Made by a program: the position numbers and the translations under genes. Shown here in pieces: positions 21,319-29,399 of a DNA stretch of 49,938 nucleotides. Position 1 is the first letter of the stretch; every line of letters starts with the position of its first letter. The DNA lies in NCBI GenBank assembly GCA_002402175.1, contig NVVJ01000020.1:1-49938 (forward strand), read 5' to 3'. The stretch comes from SAR86 cluster bacterium. GTDB lineage: Bacteria; Pseudomonadota; Gammaproteobacteria; Pseudomonadales; Pseudohongiellaceae. The notes under the pieces were generated by a model. The model was not told the DNA's origin. It ran no database searches and was given only the letters and a program-made list of their open reading frames with translations.

Positions 21319-21347
21319 ACTATAAGGACAGAGAAGCATCTGCGCAA
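21319..21347 (-). promoter_or_regulatory. Sigma-70 promoter of the dcw operon (Pmra)
   Basis: Read on the minus strand this is TTGCGC (21347-21342), a 17-base spacer, then TATAGT (21324-21319). Transcription would begin near 21312, about 95 bases before the mraZ start and directly upstream of the TGG boxes. It lies between mraZ and the island boundary, so the island insertion leaves it in place. Confidence 0.55.
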
Positions 21348-21518
21348 GCGCTATTTATGTGATTTCTGTCAAGAAAGTGCGCTTAACTGCCGCTAAAAGA
21401 GGGGATCGTGCGAAGAACTGCTTGTTACCAATAAGCGTAAGTTCAGCAATAACAAATCTATACCGCTAGTATTTAAAGTAAAGTATTACGAGTTAAGGGC
21501 GAACTCAGCAGCATTGAA

Positions 21519-21563
21519 AATTAAAAAGTGAGCCAGCCTATAAGCCGGGTTCTGTCGAGGACA
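21519..21563 (-). repeat. Displaced rnpB 3' end: att copy, left boundary of island
   Basis: These 45 bases are identical to 29400-29444, where they form the 3' end of the intact rnpB gene, including the 3' half of helix P1 (GGCTGGCTC) and the CGACAGAACCCGGCTTA core. No further rnpB sequence adjoins, so it is not a second gene but the copy displaced when an element integrated into rnpB. Confidence 0.92.
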
Positions 21564-21840
21564 GCAGAGCACTCTATATGGGTATATGGGGTTGTGGCCT
21601 ACAAGGCTAACACCAGAGCGTTCAGATGTAACAAGTTTTGTAGCAAACTCCCACCCCCCCAAAATCCAGCCACCTATGCAACAGCATAGTCATTTCTCTA
21701 TCTGAGAAAATATCCGATTAGGAATCTGTGTGTCGGGCGCATCTATAAAGTGGAGGGGGTTATCTAGTTTAGAAATCCTAAAATATCATGCCACATAGGC
21801 TATTATTTTCCGCTGATCCCTGCATCTAGGTTGTTCCAAG
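21564..21840. other. Left-end noncoding segment of the island
   Basis: 277 bases between the att copy and the first cargo gene. I see no convincing gene, tRNA or terminator. It could contain integrase arm sites or the promoter of the following gene, but no motif could be assigned. Confidence 0.5.
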
Positions 21841-22629
21841 GTGCTTTTCGGCGAGAAGCCTCTCCTAAAGCGAGTTAGCCAATTGAAAATAATTAAAAGA
21901 CTTAGTAAGAGCAATTTCAAGAAGATGCTCAATGGGCACGTTAGAATTGGCTCGCTCCTGTATTATCGGAAAATTGAAGAAGAAAGCAGAAATGATAGAA
22001 ATGAAGGGTTTCGATCTTACTTTATTGAAGGAAAAAAGGATGTTGGCCGAAAAATTGAAGCAGGAGAATTCAACAAGGTCGCCGCTTTGGCAGGTAGTAA
22101 TATTCGATTCAACACAGATAGACCAAACCCTTTAGCTCTTCAGATGCGGGGCGGCGGGAAGTTTACATTTGATTCGGATATTAATTTGTTCGTATTTTGC
22201 GCCACAATTGAAGACGAGCCAAACCCATCACTGAATAAAAAATTTGGGGCGCACAAGATACATGTTTTTGATCCAGATCGATTTAAAGACCTAGTCAGAA
22301 ATGAATTATTGAATCTAATTCTTCACAAGAGAAGCATTAAACTACCGGGGAAAGCAGATTCAATATCGGCTACTCATCACGAAGTATTGTACAGAGATAA
22401 GCCTGCTGTCAATGTGGATGATGTACGCGAGGACTTGGAGCACCCGGCACTAAATACGGATGATGTGTTCATTAAACCTCAGAATGAGGGTTTTGAGGAG
22501 GAGTGTGAATACAGATTTTGTTGGATTCCGTCTGACAATCCAACAGGCACTATGTGCAATTTGCCTACAGGCTTCAAGTTCATCGATCTTGAAATCCCCG
22601 ACATCAAGTCGGCTATTAGGAAAATATAA
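21841..22629 (+). CDS. DUF2971-like hypothetical protein
   Basis: A 262-residue soluble protein without signal peptide or membrane segment. The N-terminal pattern is a short helix, then HVRIGSLLYYRKIEE with a following acidic/arginine stretch (SRNDRNEGF). The C-terminal EEECEYRFCWIP resembles the end of DUF2971-type proteins, which often occur in phage-defence islands. It starts at GTG 21841 after a weak ribosome site; the frame is closed by TGA 27 bases upstream. It is convergent with the dynamin-like gene, their stops 64 bases apart, so they are not one operon. The family call is from memory of sequence pattern only; function unknown. Confidence 0.6.
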   Translation: MLFGEKPLLKRVSQLKIIKRLSKSNFKKMLNGHVRIGSLLYYRKIEEESRNDRNEGFRSYFIEGKKDVGRKIEAGEFNKVAALAGSNIRFNTDRPNPLALQMRGGGKFTFDSDINLFVFCATIEDEPNPSLNKKFGAHKIHVFDPDRFKDLVRNELLNLILHKRSIKLPGKADSISATHHEVLYRDKPAVNVDDVREDLEHPALNTDDVFIKPQNEGFEEECEYRFCWIPSDNPTGTMCNLPTGFKFIDLEIPDIKSAIRKI

Positions 22630-22693
22630 TACTAGAGAACTGACAAGGCCGTTCACCCTCCATTTTTGTAATAGCCACAGTTACATGTAATTT

Positions 22694-25339
22694 TTAAACA
22701 AATTGACTCACTTGACCCTCTATTTCAGTGCTCAATCCCTCGATAGCTTCCTTGGTTTTCCCAATTTCCTGTAGAACATTTTCAATCGATTGTTTGCGCT
22801 TTTCATTGGCAACTGTATCAGCACTTTTCTGCAATTCCTGAAATTTAGCTAGAAGCTCACTTCGCGTTGATCGGAAATGATCTCTCATTTTATTATTCAA
22901 TCGATCAATCTCTTCCAGAGAACTCCTTAACTGCTCGAATGATACGGAATTACGAACCCAGTCTTCAATGATGGCTTGTACGGACCTAGACCATTCAATA
23001 CTCGCTCTAGGATTTAGATTCAGCGTAGAATTTTGAATAGGATTTAACTGTTGAATTAGCTCAAACTTGGACTGTCGAGTAGCAGTCAAATAGGCTAATG
23101 TAGCTCGAATTGGAGGGACTATTGTAGCTATACGCCCCGAACCTCTTGGCCCTAAAAATACAAAGGAGAGAAGCGCTCCTAAAGAAGACGCAATCACAGT
23201 CTGAATCACAGATTCAGAACCAATAGTGATTTGGTTGAGCAGCCAACTATACAGAGCTGGACTAATCCTAGGCGCGAAGGAGTACAGTACTGCTCCAAGC
23301 CCAAAAACTACCAATGCTCTAAATATGAATTCAAGCACAGTAGCTGCAAATTCGGACCAAGCTGCCTGCAACGTCATTCTTCTTTGCTTTTGTGCAGTCA
23401 AAGCCGCTTCCATATTGGCACTAATCAATTGATTTATTTTTGCGATTTTGGGTTCGATTAATTTTCTCCTTGTCTCCAATTCGCAAAATTTTGACAATTC
23501 AAAGCCATCTCCGAATGGGCCATATTCATATCCAGTTCTGGTACCAGACTCCAAAGAGGCTCTTATACTCTCGGTTTCGCTCGTCACTTTAGATATTTCA
23601 TCCATCGCATTAAGAACCAGCCTCTCAATTTCACTCCAAACAGGAAAATCTCTTACTGAGAGCTGGCTCGCTCTTATTTTTATTTGGCTTTCTCCATCAA
23701 ACAAAGTGATTCCGTAATCTGCGAGCAACTTCTTACTGTTGGGCTGCGCTAAATAGGCTACAAAGTGTTCCGCGGAGCTATTGTAATGCTCAATAAATTC
23801 TTCAAGTCCAGCTTGAACGTTTTTTGATGAATCACTCAAAACTTTACTATATCTAAATCTTCTAAATGTAAACGGCTCATATTCTTCATCGGAGTCTGTG
23901 CTCCAAGTTAAGGAGCTAATTGTCTTCTCAAAATATGTCCGAATTGCACGAAGCGATTGAGTTTTTTTCAAAATGAGGGTTTCGACCTCGATATCAATGT
24001 CGCCTGAAATACTAAGATCACCGCAAGGCCCTCTGAGCCTATAAATGTTTGATACTGCCAGCCTGAGCTCATGGGTAATCCTATGAACATAAGCATCTTC
24101 AATCTTTTGAGAAACTTTTCCCAACCTGTTCATCGCACCATCAAATTCTGACCTTTCGGTTAAGTACAGAATAGATGGCATATCCGGAATGAGTAGCCGA
24201 GAATTTTGATGTCGTATGCTCTCATGATATTGATTAAGCCGCTGTGAAGTATTGTCAATGGAGTCTTGAAGTGTCCTGATTTGTGTATTGATCGAATTTT
24301 TGGCCACGTCCGAACGCTGCTTTGCACCACTTAGTAACTCTTCCAGGTTTTCGATTCGCACGCGTAGAAAGTCACGAAATTTACCTGCGGACTCCCTACC
24401 TACTTGTAATAAATACTGAGTCTTTGCATTGAATACTCTTTCTTGTTGATTCGGGCTGGAGATAGCTTCTATGATCAATTCATCTAGCGCATCAATTTTA
24501 AAGTCATCTACTGAATCTACGAAGACATGGGGAATACTGTTAACTTCGTCTTTCAAAGCTCTTAACTCGTCGATACTGACAATCCTCTGTATTGTCTTAT
24601 TCCAAAAATCTGATGCCTTTTCAGCATCCCAGTCAGTATCATAATCTCCTTTTCTGCTTGTCAAAAAATTAACTGATTTAGTAATAGCAAATATTTTTGG
24701 CACACCAGACAGCTGACTAATTGCCTTTAAAAAAAGCGTCAGCCCTTTCTCGGTATCCCCAATAGGCACCGAACCATCAATAGTTATTACGATTACATGG
24801 CAAAGGTGAAGAAACTGTTCTGCTAATTCGTATTCTGCAGCCGTATTCCCTAGCCCAGGAGTGTCGACCAAAAACTTTCCTTTCAGAGATTCTGAATTTG
24901 ATACATGCATGATCTCTACATTGTTTATGGAAGCCAATTTGGCTGCCCCTATAGAATCCACATCCTCAACATCACAAATTAGAGTTATGCAACTGTCTGT
25001 TGGATGCTGACCGACTTGTCTCCGTTTTGAAACGCCACCATTTGAGCTTGAGCCTAAATCCAAATATGCATTTATGAGACTAGACTTTCCTGAACTAAAA
25101 TGGCCTAGAAAACCGACGAATGGCAATACTTCTTTGCTATGCTTAACGTCTTCAATCGAATTGACAGCATTAACTAATCGTTTCCAAGACTGCAACCGAC
25201 CAGTTCTATCAAATCCAATTTCAGCATCGCTGATTTGATCCGGGTTGATATCCAGAAACTTCAAATGATTTTCTTTCTGGACTATTTCATTCAGCTTAGA
25301 TAGCTCGTCTAATTTGCTTACTTCTCCGCTCATTTTCAT
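22694..25339 (-). CDS. Dynamin-like GTPase, membrane-associated
   Basis: An 881-residue large GTPase. G1 is GHFSSGKSS at residues 79-87 and G3 is DTPG at 159-162. G4 is probably the ITKS region near 219-222, which lacks the usual aspartate of TKxD. After the GTPase head come long heptad-rich helices. A hydrophobic hairpin near residues 660-740 (FIFRALVVFGLGAVLYSF and VIQTVIASSLGALLSFVFL) probably inserts in the membrane, and a C-terminal coiled coil follows. This layout fits bacterial dynamin-like proteins, which remodel membranes; some act in phage defence or toxin release. Start is ATG at 25339 or, two codons later, 25333. It stands alone on this strand within the island. The exact role is unknown. 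Confidence 0.82.
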   Translation of the reverse strand: MKMSGEVSKLDELSKLNEIVQKENHLKFLDINPDQISDAEIGFDRTGRLQSWKRLVNAVNSIEDVKHSKEVLPFVGFLGHFSSGKSSLINAYLDLGSSSNGGVSKRRQVGQHPTDSCITLICDVEDVDSIGAAKLASINNVEIMHVSNSESLKGKFLVDTPGLGNTAAEYELAEQFLHLCHVIVITIDGSVPIGDTEKGLTLFLKAISQLSGVPKIFAITKSVNFLTSRKGDYDTDWDAEKASDFWNKTIQRIVSIDELRALKDEVNSIPHVFVDSVDDFKIDALDELIIEAISSPNQQERVFNAKTQYLLQVGRESAGKFRDFLRVRIENLEELLSGAKQRSDVAKNSINTQIRTLQDSIDNTSQRLNQYHESIRHQNSRLLIPDMPSILYLTERSEFDGAMNRLGKVSQKIEDAYVHRITHELRLAVSNIYRLRGPCGDLSISGDIDIEVETLILKKTQSLRAIRTYFEKTISSLTWSTDSDEEYEPFTFRRFRYSKVLSDSSKNVQAGLEEFIEHYNSSAEHFVAYLAQPNSKKLLADYGITLFDGESQIKIRASQLSVRDFPVWSEIERLVLNAMDEISKVTSETESIRASLESGTRTGYEYGPFGDGFELSKFCELETRRKLIEPKIAKINQLISANMEAALTAQKQRRMTLQAAWSEFAATVLEFIFRALVVFGLGAVLYSFAPRISPALYSWLLNQITIGSESVIQTVIASSLGALLSFVFLGPRGSGRIATIVPPIRATLAYLTATRQSKFELIQQLNPIQNSTLNLNPRASIEWSRSVQAIIEDWVRNSVSFEQLRSSLEEIDRLNNKMRDHFRSTRSELLAKFQELQKSADTVANEKRKQSIENVLQEIGKTKEAIEGLSTEIEGQVSQFV

Positions 25340-25569
25340 CCCGTCAATTTCTTGGTAATACGCTTCAGTCTAATTGAATCTTCTGAAGTATCAAACTTTT
25401 AATCGAGCACGAGTATCCTGCTCATTTGAAGATCACAAGCTGGCTATTACCACTAAGGTGTAGACCTGTCGGGCACAGGGAATACATCACTACGCCAAGT
25501 TAGAACTTTCTAGAAATATCAGAACCTACTGATTCGCAAATGCCCCCTCCTAGACCATTGAACAGTTGT

Positions 25570-26130
25570 TTAGGTAGCTTTTAAAGCCCTATACAAAGTT
25601 GCCACACCAATATTGGATAACTTAGCAGCATCTTCTTTACTTAGGCCCTTATCTAGAAAGCTTATGGCCTTCTCTATCTTCGCTCTATCAATTGGTTTGC
25701 GCCCTTTGTATTTTCCCTCGCTCTTGGCTGTCGCTATACCAATTGCCTGCTTTTCTTTCATTAGCTCCACCTGCATTTGGTTAACTGAGGCTAGAACTGT
25801 CAAAACCATCTTGCCTGTAGCCGTACGGGTGTCTTGTGTAGCTCCTCCCATGTTATGGACAACTAAACCTATACCTTCATTGTTGAATCGTTCTAGCAGG
25901 TTTAGAAAGTCTGCTGTATCGCGGCTCAGACGAGATAGGTCATAAACTATTAGCGCATCTCCATTGGTGAGGCCGTTTAACAGCTCGTTCAACACCGGAC
26001 GATCTAAGCTAGTAGCTGACTGCTGTTCTGTGCTCACTATAGCTTCCGGGTAAGCCTTGCTGAGCACTTCCGCTTGCTGCTGTACATTTTGGCCCGTAGT
26101 GCTAGTTCTTGCGTAGATATGGCTAGTCAT
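25570..26130 (-). CDS. Serine site-specific recombinase (resolvase/invertase family)
   Basis: A small serine recombinase of 186 residues. The catalytic region opens with YARTSTTGQNVQQQ, the nucleophile being one serine of that motif, followed by the conserved YDLSRLSRD and a long E-helix region (TATGKMVLTVLASVNQMQ). A C-terminal helix-turn-helix is seen in KAISFLDKGLSKEDAAKL. The length is that of Tn3-type resolvases or DNA invertases, not large serine integrases. It is unlikely to be the enzyme that integrated the island at rnpB. Start is ATG at 26130. A 32-bp dyad 22 bases upstream is a candidate binding or crossover site. It could be from an earlier transposon or plasmid. Confidence 0.92.
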   Translation of the reverse strand: MTSHIYARTSTTGQNVQQQAEVLSKAYPEAIVSTEQQSATSLDRPVLNELLNGLTNGDALIVYDLSRLSRDTADFLNLLERFNNEGIGLVVHNMGGATQDTRTATGKMVLTVLASVNQMQVELMKEKQAIGIATAKSEGKYKGRKPIDRAKIEKAISFLDKGLSKEDAAKLSNIGVATLYRALKAT

Positions 26131-26152
26131 TCGGCATTGCTTCTATCAAAAG

Positions 26153-26184
26153 ACACCCTAATGATAATTCTATCACTAGGGTGT
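26153..26184. promoter_or_regulatory. 32-bp imperfect dyad, possible res/crossover site or resolvase operator
   Basis: The arms ACACCCTAATGATA and TATCACTAGGGTGT are inverted repeats with one mismatch around a four-base centre (ATTC). The size and placement just upstream of a serine-resolvase gene fit a resolvase binding subsite that doubles as an autoregulatory operator. No second and third subsites were clearly recognised. Confidence 0.5.
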
Positions 26185-26425
26185 GTAAAAGCTAAATTGA
26201 TAGGTTTTTTTGGAGCATCACTAGGCCATACTCCAACGACAGACGGTGCGCACACATAGGCTTGATGGTAGCAGCTTAAATCCAGTTCTAAGTATCGCAC
26301 CTGTATAGATAACCCGTCACTTCAATGAGATACTTCACTGGCTCAAACATAACCTAGCGTGCTCGCTTGACGACAAAGCGAATCTGCTCCACATACTGAT
26401 GTTATAAGCCCTATCGAGATTGTGT

Positions 26426-27037
26426 ATGAATAAAATTAGTCAATTCTATGAGACAGAACTTATTCACGATTCTGGTCTTAGATTCCGTTCGATAACAATA
26501 CCTAGAAGGAATTATCAATCAACCAAGTTAAATCCAGACCCTCAATATTTAGCCAAAGAGCTAGGCATTACCATAGTTGATGCATTTGAAATGGGATGGA
26601 TTCAGAGGGCTTTGATTACTGTACTGGCTTTTGATTCGTTGGATAATAATTCCAACTTCGACTTATCGAACTGGCGAAAAGATAGCATCCTTTTTCCCAA
26701 ACAGTTCCGCGATGAGAGGCGAGTGCCCAATGACAAGCTTATACGTAATATGAATGGGTATTACGAATTTGCGGAATATCTCTCTATGGTTTCCGTTATC
26801 CCGTTTGAGAATTCTCCATTAGGAGCAGACTCATTAGGAAATCTTCTTAAAATAGGAGGTTATGGCGTGGGTGCGTACATTGGCTTTGTAGTCGGCGGCA
26901 CCACTCCATTACTATTCATTACCGTTCCAGCCGGGATGGTCATTTGCGGTGCTGCCGCTGGTATTGGTCAAGGTTTGGAAGTAGGTCTAAAAAGTAAAAT
27001 CACGAAGTTTTTGACAAGCGAACATCCAGATCAGTGA
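26426..27037 (+). CDS. Hypothetical protein with C-terminal glycine-rich hydrophobic region
   Basis: I do not recognise the family. The product has 203 residues from ATG 26426 (MNKISQFYE); the frame extends two codons upstream to a TTG at 26420. The first two thirds are soluble and basic/aromatic. Residues about 140-188 form a long glycine- and alanine-rich hydrophobic stretch (YGVGAYIGFVVGGTTPLLFI, then VPAGMVICGAAAGIGQGL), enough for two close membrane passes. Such stretches occur in small pore-forming or membrane-anchored proteins, but no homology is claimed. It is first of three genes on this strand. Confidence 0.6.
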   Translation: MNKISQFYETELIHDSGLRFRSITIPRRNYQSTKLNPDPQYLAKELGITIVDAFEMGWIQRALITVLAFDSLDNNSNFDLSNWRKDSILFPKQFRDERRVPNDKLIRNMNGYYEFAEYLSMVSVIPFENSPLGADSLGNLLKIGGYGVGAYIGFVVGGTTPLLFITVPAGMVICGAAAGIGQGLEVGLKSKITKFLTSEHPDQ

Positions 27038-27117
27038 AACTGGTATATAAAATACAAATCAAAAAGGAAGCAGGGATATGCCTTGCTCCTATTATTCGCA
27101 GGGTTAGAGCTATATAA

Positions 27118-27558
27118 GTGAGAGTAGCAGCTAAAACTGAAACGGTAAGCTACCTAGATGTTGCAACGCGACAACTTAATAGATCGATTCGCCTGTACCT
27201 CGACGAAAAAGACTATCTATCTTCAATCACGCTTGCTGGGGCCGCAGAAGAAATATTGGGACAACTTGTTGTTGAGAACGGCGGTACACATGAACTAGAG
27301 CATGAAATAACTGCCACGCTAAGGTTTTGTGATAAAGACGAGAATGACCCCAAGGAACGAAAGTCAGTTGCACTATTAGCTAACTACTTCAAAAATAGAA
27401 CGAAACATTACCGAAAAGAAGGCGAGCTAATTTACCTAACTGACCTATCCGCGGCACAGTTGATAGACCGGGCAATATCCAACTATTGGACGTTAACTCA
27501 GAGCGGAACCGAAGATATGGAACAGTTTAAAAATGAAGTGCTCCTTGGGAACACTTAA
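27118..27558 (+). CDS. Hypothetical all-helical protein, possibly HEPN-like
   Basis: A 146-residue cytoplasmic protein starting with GTG at 27118; there is no ATG near the N-terminus. The segment IRLYLDEKDYLSSITLAGAA followed by EEILGQL resembles a family of small helical proteins annotated as HEPN-like or hypothetical, in which a basic N-x(0-1)-R-x-x-H-type motif is expected; here it is FKNRTKHYRK (N93, R94, H97). HEPN proteins are often RNases or nucleotidyltransferase partners in toxin-antitoxin and defence systems. The gene is 80 bases after the preceding ORF. The HEPN assignment is inference from motif and helix pattern. Confidence 0.55.
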   Translation: MRVAAKTETVSYLDVATRQLNRSIRLYLDEKDYLSSITLAGAAEEILGQLVVENGGTHELEHEITATLRFCDKDENDPKERKSVALLANYFKNRTKHYRKEGELIYLTDLSAAQLIDRAISNYWTLTQSGTEDMEQFKNEVLLGNT

Positions 27559-27790
27559 CGGAAAAACCAACAAGGAAGGCCAGCTATAAATATTTGTATT
27601 AGATATGTCGCTTAAGGCGTCCTTGCGACGTATTTCTCAGCAGTTTATTCACCTGGTGGCGGCCTTAATTCACAAGGTTGTCATAACCAAAATCTTCCAG
27701 AGTTCTATGCAGCGGGCTCAATCGAACCCAAATCTAACGAAGAACAAACCCCTTTATTCTAAGCTGAAAGGGTTATAGAGGAGTGAGAGT

Positions 27791-28555
27791 ATGAGTAAAG
27801 AAGTAGTATCGGTTCAGCTAGAGTGGAAGTACTCGCCGAATAGCTATCTGGAAGAGTCTAAATCGATTCCGTTTGCAGGTGGCCAGCTAGAGATTGAAAA
27901 CGGTGTTGCAAAAACAGAAGTAGACTCCAAGTTGTATTATGAGGAGCCGTCCATTCTCGATTATTTGACTAAATTAATTGAAAGTGAATTAGTCGCAGTT
28001 CAACTAGAAACTCACAATAAATTCAAACTTACTAAGGCAGGTCGTACCGAAATTCGAGCGGATGGATCAAAGAATATTTTCGTAGAAGTGGAGCCTATGG
28101 TACTAAAATTGTCCATGGGTACAGCAGATATAGTTATACGAGACAAGAACGATAATATCGTTTCAGACACCAGAAGTGATCGCATAGATAAAAAAAATAC
28201 AGTTTCCGCCTTGCTAGTAAAACATTGGGAAAGTGATAGTACACTCGACCGTATGCTTAAGAGCTATCAGAATGCAGTGGAAGATGCTGAGGATGAATTT
28301 GTTCATTTGTATGAGATTAGAGATGCTCTTTCGAGGAGATTTCAGTCTCAAAAAACGGCTATTTCCGAATTGAAGATAGCTAATTCAGATTGGAAAAATT
28401 TGGGAAAGCTCGCCAATTCCTTGCCTCTTAGTCAAGGTCGACATAGAGGTAATGCCGAAGGCCCTCTCAGAGAAGCGAATTCAGCAGAGCTTAAGGAGGC
28501 TCGCGATTCTGCTGTTAATTTAATTCATAAATACCTGGAATATTTGGAGAACTGA
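27791..28555 (+). CDS. Hypothetical protein with C-terminal GRHRG-type helical domain
   Basis: A 254-residue soluble protein with a good ribosome site (GGAG, eight bases before ATG 27791). Residues 1-130 are mixed beta-rich sequence, then a helical domain begins around LYEIRDALSRRFQSQKTAIS and includes SDWKNLGKLANSLPLSQGRH and the basic GRHRG motif (about 217-221), ending in KEARDSAVNLIHKYLEYL. I recall this C-terminal pattern in uncharacterised bacterial proteins but cannot attach a function. It could work with the two upstream genes, though the 232-base gap makes one operon uncertain. Confidence 0.6.
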   Translation: MSKEVVSVQLEWKYSPNSYLEESKSIPFAGGQLEIENGVAKTEVDSKLYYEEPSILDYLTKLIESELVAVQLETHNKFKLTKAGRTEIRADGSKNIFVEVEPMVLKLSMGTADIVIRDKNDNIVSDTRSDRIDKKNTVSALLVKHWESDSTLDRMLKSYQNAVEDAEDEFVHLYEIRDALSRRFQSQKTAISELKIANSDWKNLGKLANSLPLSQGRHRGNAEGPLREANSAELKEARDSAVNLIHKYLEYLEN

Positions 28556-28938
28556 ATTTCCAGTAACAAAGCCAATTAGAAGCTCGACGTATTGCTTCTT
28601 CGCGGAGCCAGCTAGAGTGACAAATCTCCTGTGAAAATCTATCCAATTCTAAGGAGAGGAGAGAGGACTGTGCTTAACACTTGATCCAGTATATCAAGTA
28701 GTTGGGAGATATTCATATCCGCCGCTTCAATTTTCCCAGCTAGAAAGAACAGGAGTTAACAGGTAATAGTAGGACTAAACACATTCCATGCCCAAGTGCA
28801 TTATCATCCATCCCTCATGTTGTACTCTATAGTCCAAGCCCTTAGAGCATCTCTACTCTCTACATATACTCTCTTCCTTCATAATAGGATGAAAATACAC
28901 ATATCTAGTTGTTAGATATAGTTTATACAGAATCATAT
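28556..28938. other. Noncoding segment of the island with ATATCTA dyads at its right end
   Basis: 383 bases without a convincing gene. A weak dyad ACTTGAT/ATCAAGT lies at 28679-28699. The right end holds the ATATCTA palindrome pair described separately. The segment is strongly AT-rich toward the right. Confidence 0.5.
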
Positions 28939-28958
28939 CTAAGTGTATTTAGATATGA
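28901..28958. repeat. Two palindromes sharing the half-site ATATCTA
   Basis: The first dyad is ATATCTA, five bases, TAGATAT (28901-28919). The second is TCATATCTAA, six bases, TTAGATATGA (28933-28958), perfect over ten-base arms. Together they make four copies of the same half-site, which suggests a protein-binding array such as a repressor operator or recombination accessory sites, or a weak hairpin. The second overlaps the 3' end of the chimeric integrase-like ORF. Confidence 0.5.
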
Positions 28959-29343
28959 ACTGTGACTCCTGAAGGCGTTTATATATATCTTCAATACTCC
29001 AATCACAACCTCTCTGATCCACGTCTACCAGCTTATCTCGACTGCCAAATTGGAACCCATCTATGCAGAGTACATCTTCAATTGATTCCGTAAATACTTC
29101 TACCAGTTCATCTTCATGCTGTGCAGCGATACGTACTGAATCATGGATAGTTATGCATGGAATTCCTTTCCTGGTAAAATGACTAACCACTTTTAGTAAA
29201 ATCTTGGATTCATAAAAATCAAACACCTTCCATGCCTCACTCCCAAACCTATGCCGAATTGGGCGCAAATCGAGCGGGATAGTCCATCTGAAATGATAAA
29301 TATCACCTCGTTTTTGTAGCAGAGGTCGTAACATTTGTAGCAC
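28939..29343 (-). pseudogene. Chimeric ORF: tyrosine-integrase N-terminus joined to a replication-protein-like C-terminus
   Basis: The opening MLRPLLQKRGDIYHFRWTIP with LDLRP and an RHRFG continuation is the start expected of tyrosine integrases with the short N-terminal domain (DUF6538-like), and it lies 60 bases from the att site, the usual place for an integrase. From about residue 40 the sequence changes: ESKILLKVVSHFTRKGIPC followed by ITIHDSVRIAAQHEDELVEV resembles the C-terminus of plasmid or phage replication/primase proteins. No integrase catalytic residues (R-HxxR-Y) are present. The simplest reading is an in-frame deletion that fused two genes. It starts at GTG 29343 or ATG 29334. 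Both assignments are from memory of motifs. Confidence 0.5.
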
Positions 29344-29399
29344 TCCAGAATTGAGAGTACCTATATATCGCTACAGTTCCCATGGGTTGGGAGCTTATT

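Larger units (their letters stand above)
21216..21518. other. Intergenic region between mraZ and the island
   Basis: No gene is seen here. It holds the mraZ leader, the predicted MraZ boxes and promoter, and about 170 bases of unassigned sequence up to the displaced rnpB fragment. In relatives without the island this spacer would lead straight to the 3' end of rnpB. Confidence 0.6.

Noticed and set aside
21428-21440. Shared TACCAATAAGCG with the rnpB 5' region (about 29751-29762)
   Set aside because: A 12-base match without neighbouring similarity; likely chance.
21519-21563. A second rnpB gene
   Set aside because: Only the last 45 bases are present. The sequence next to it shows no RNase P core, so it is an att duplicate.
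25570-26130. The serine recombinase as the island's integrase
   Set aside because: It is a small resolvase-type protein. Integration with a long perfect repeat in an RNA-gene 3' end is typical of tyrosine recombinases, whose relic lies at the att site.
28679-28699. Dyad ACTTGAT / ATCAAGT in the island
   Set aside because: Seven-base arms in AT-rich DNA are expected by chance; no nearby gene start supports an operator.
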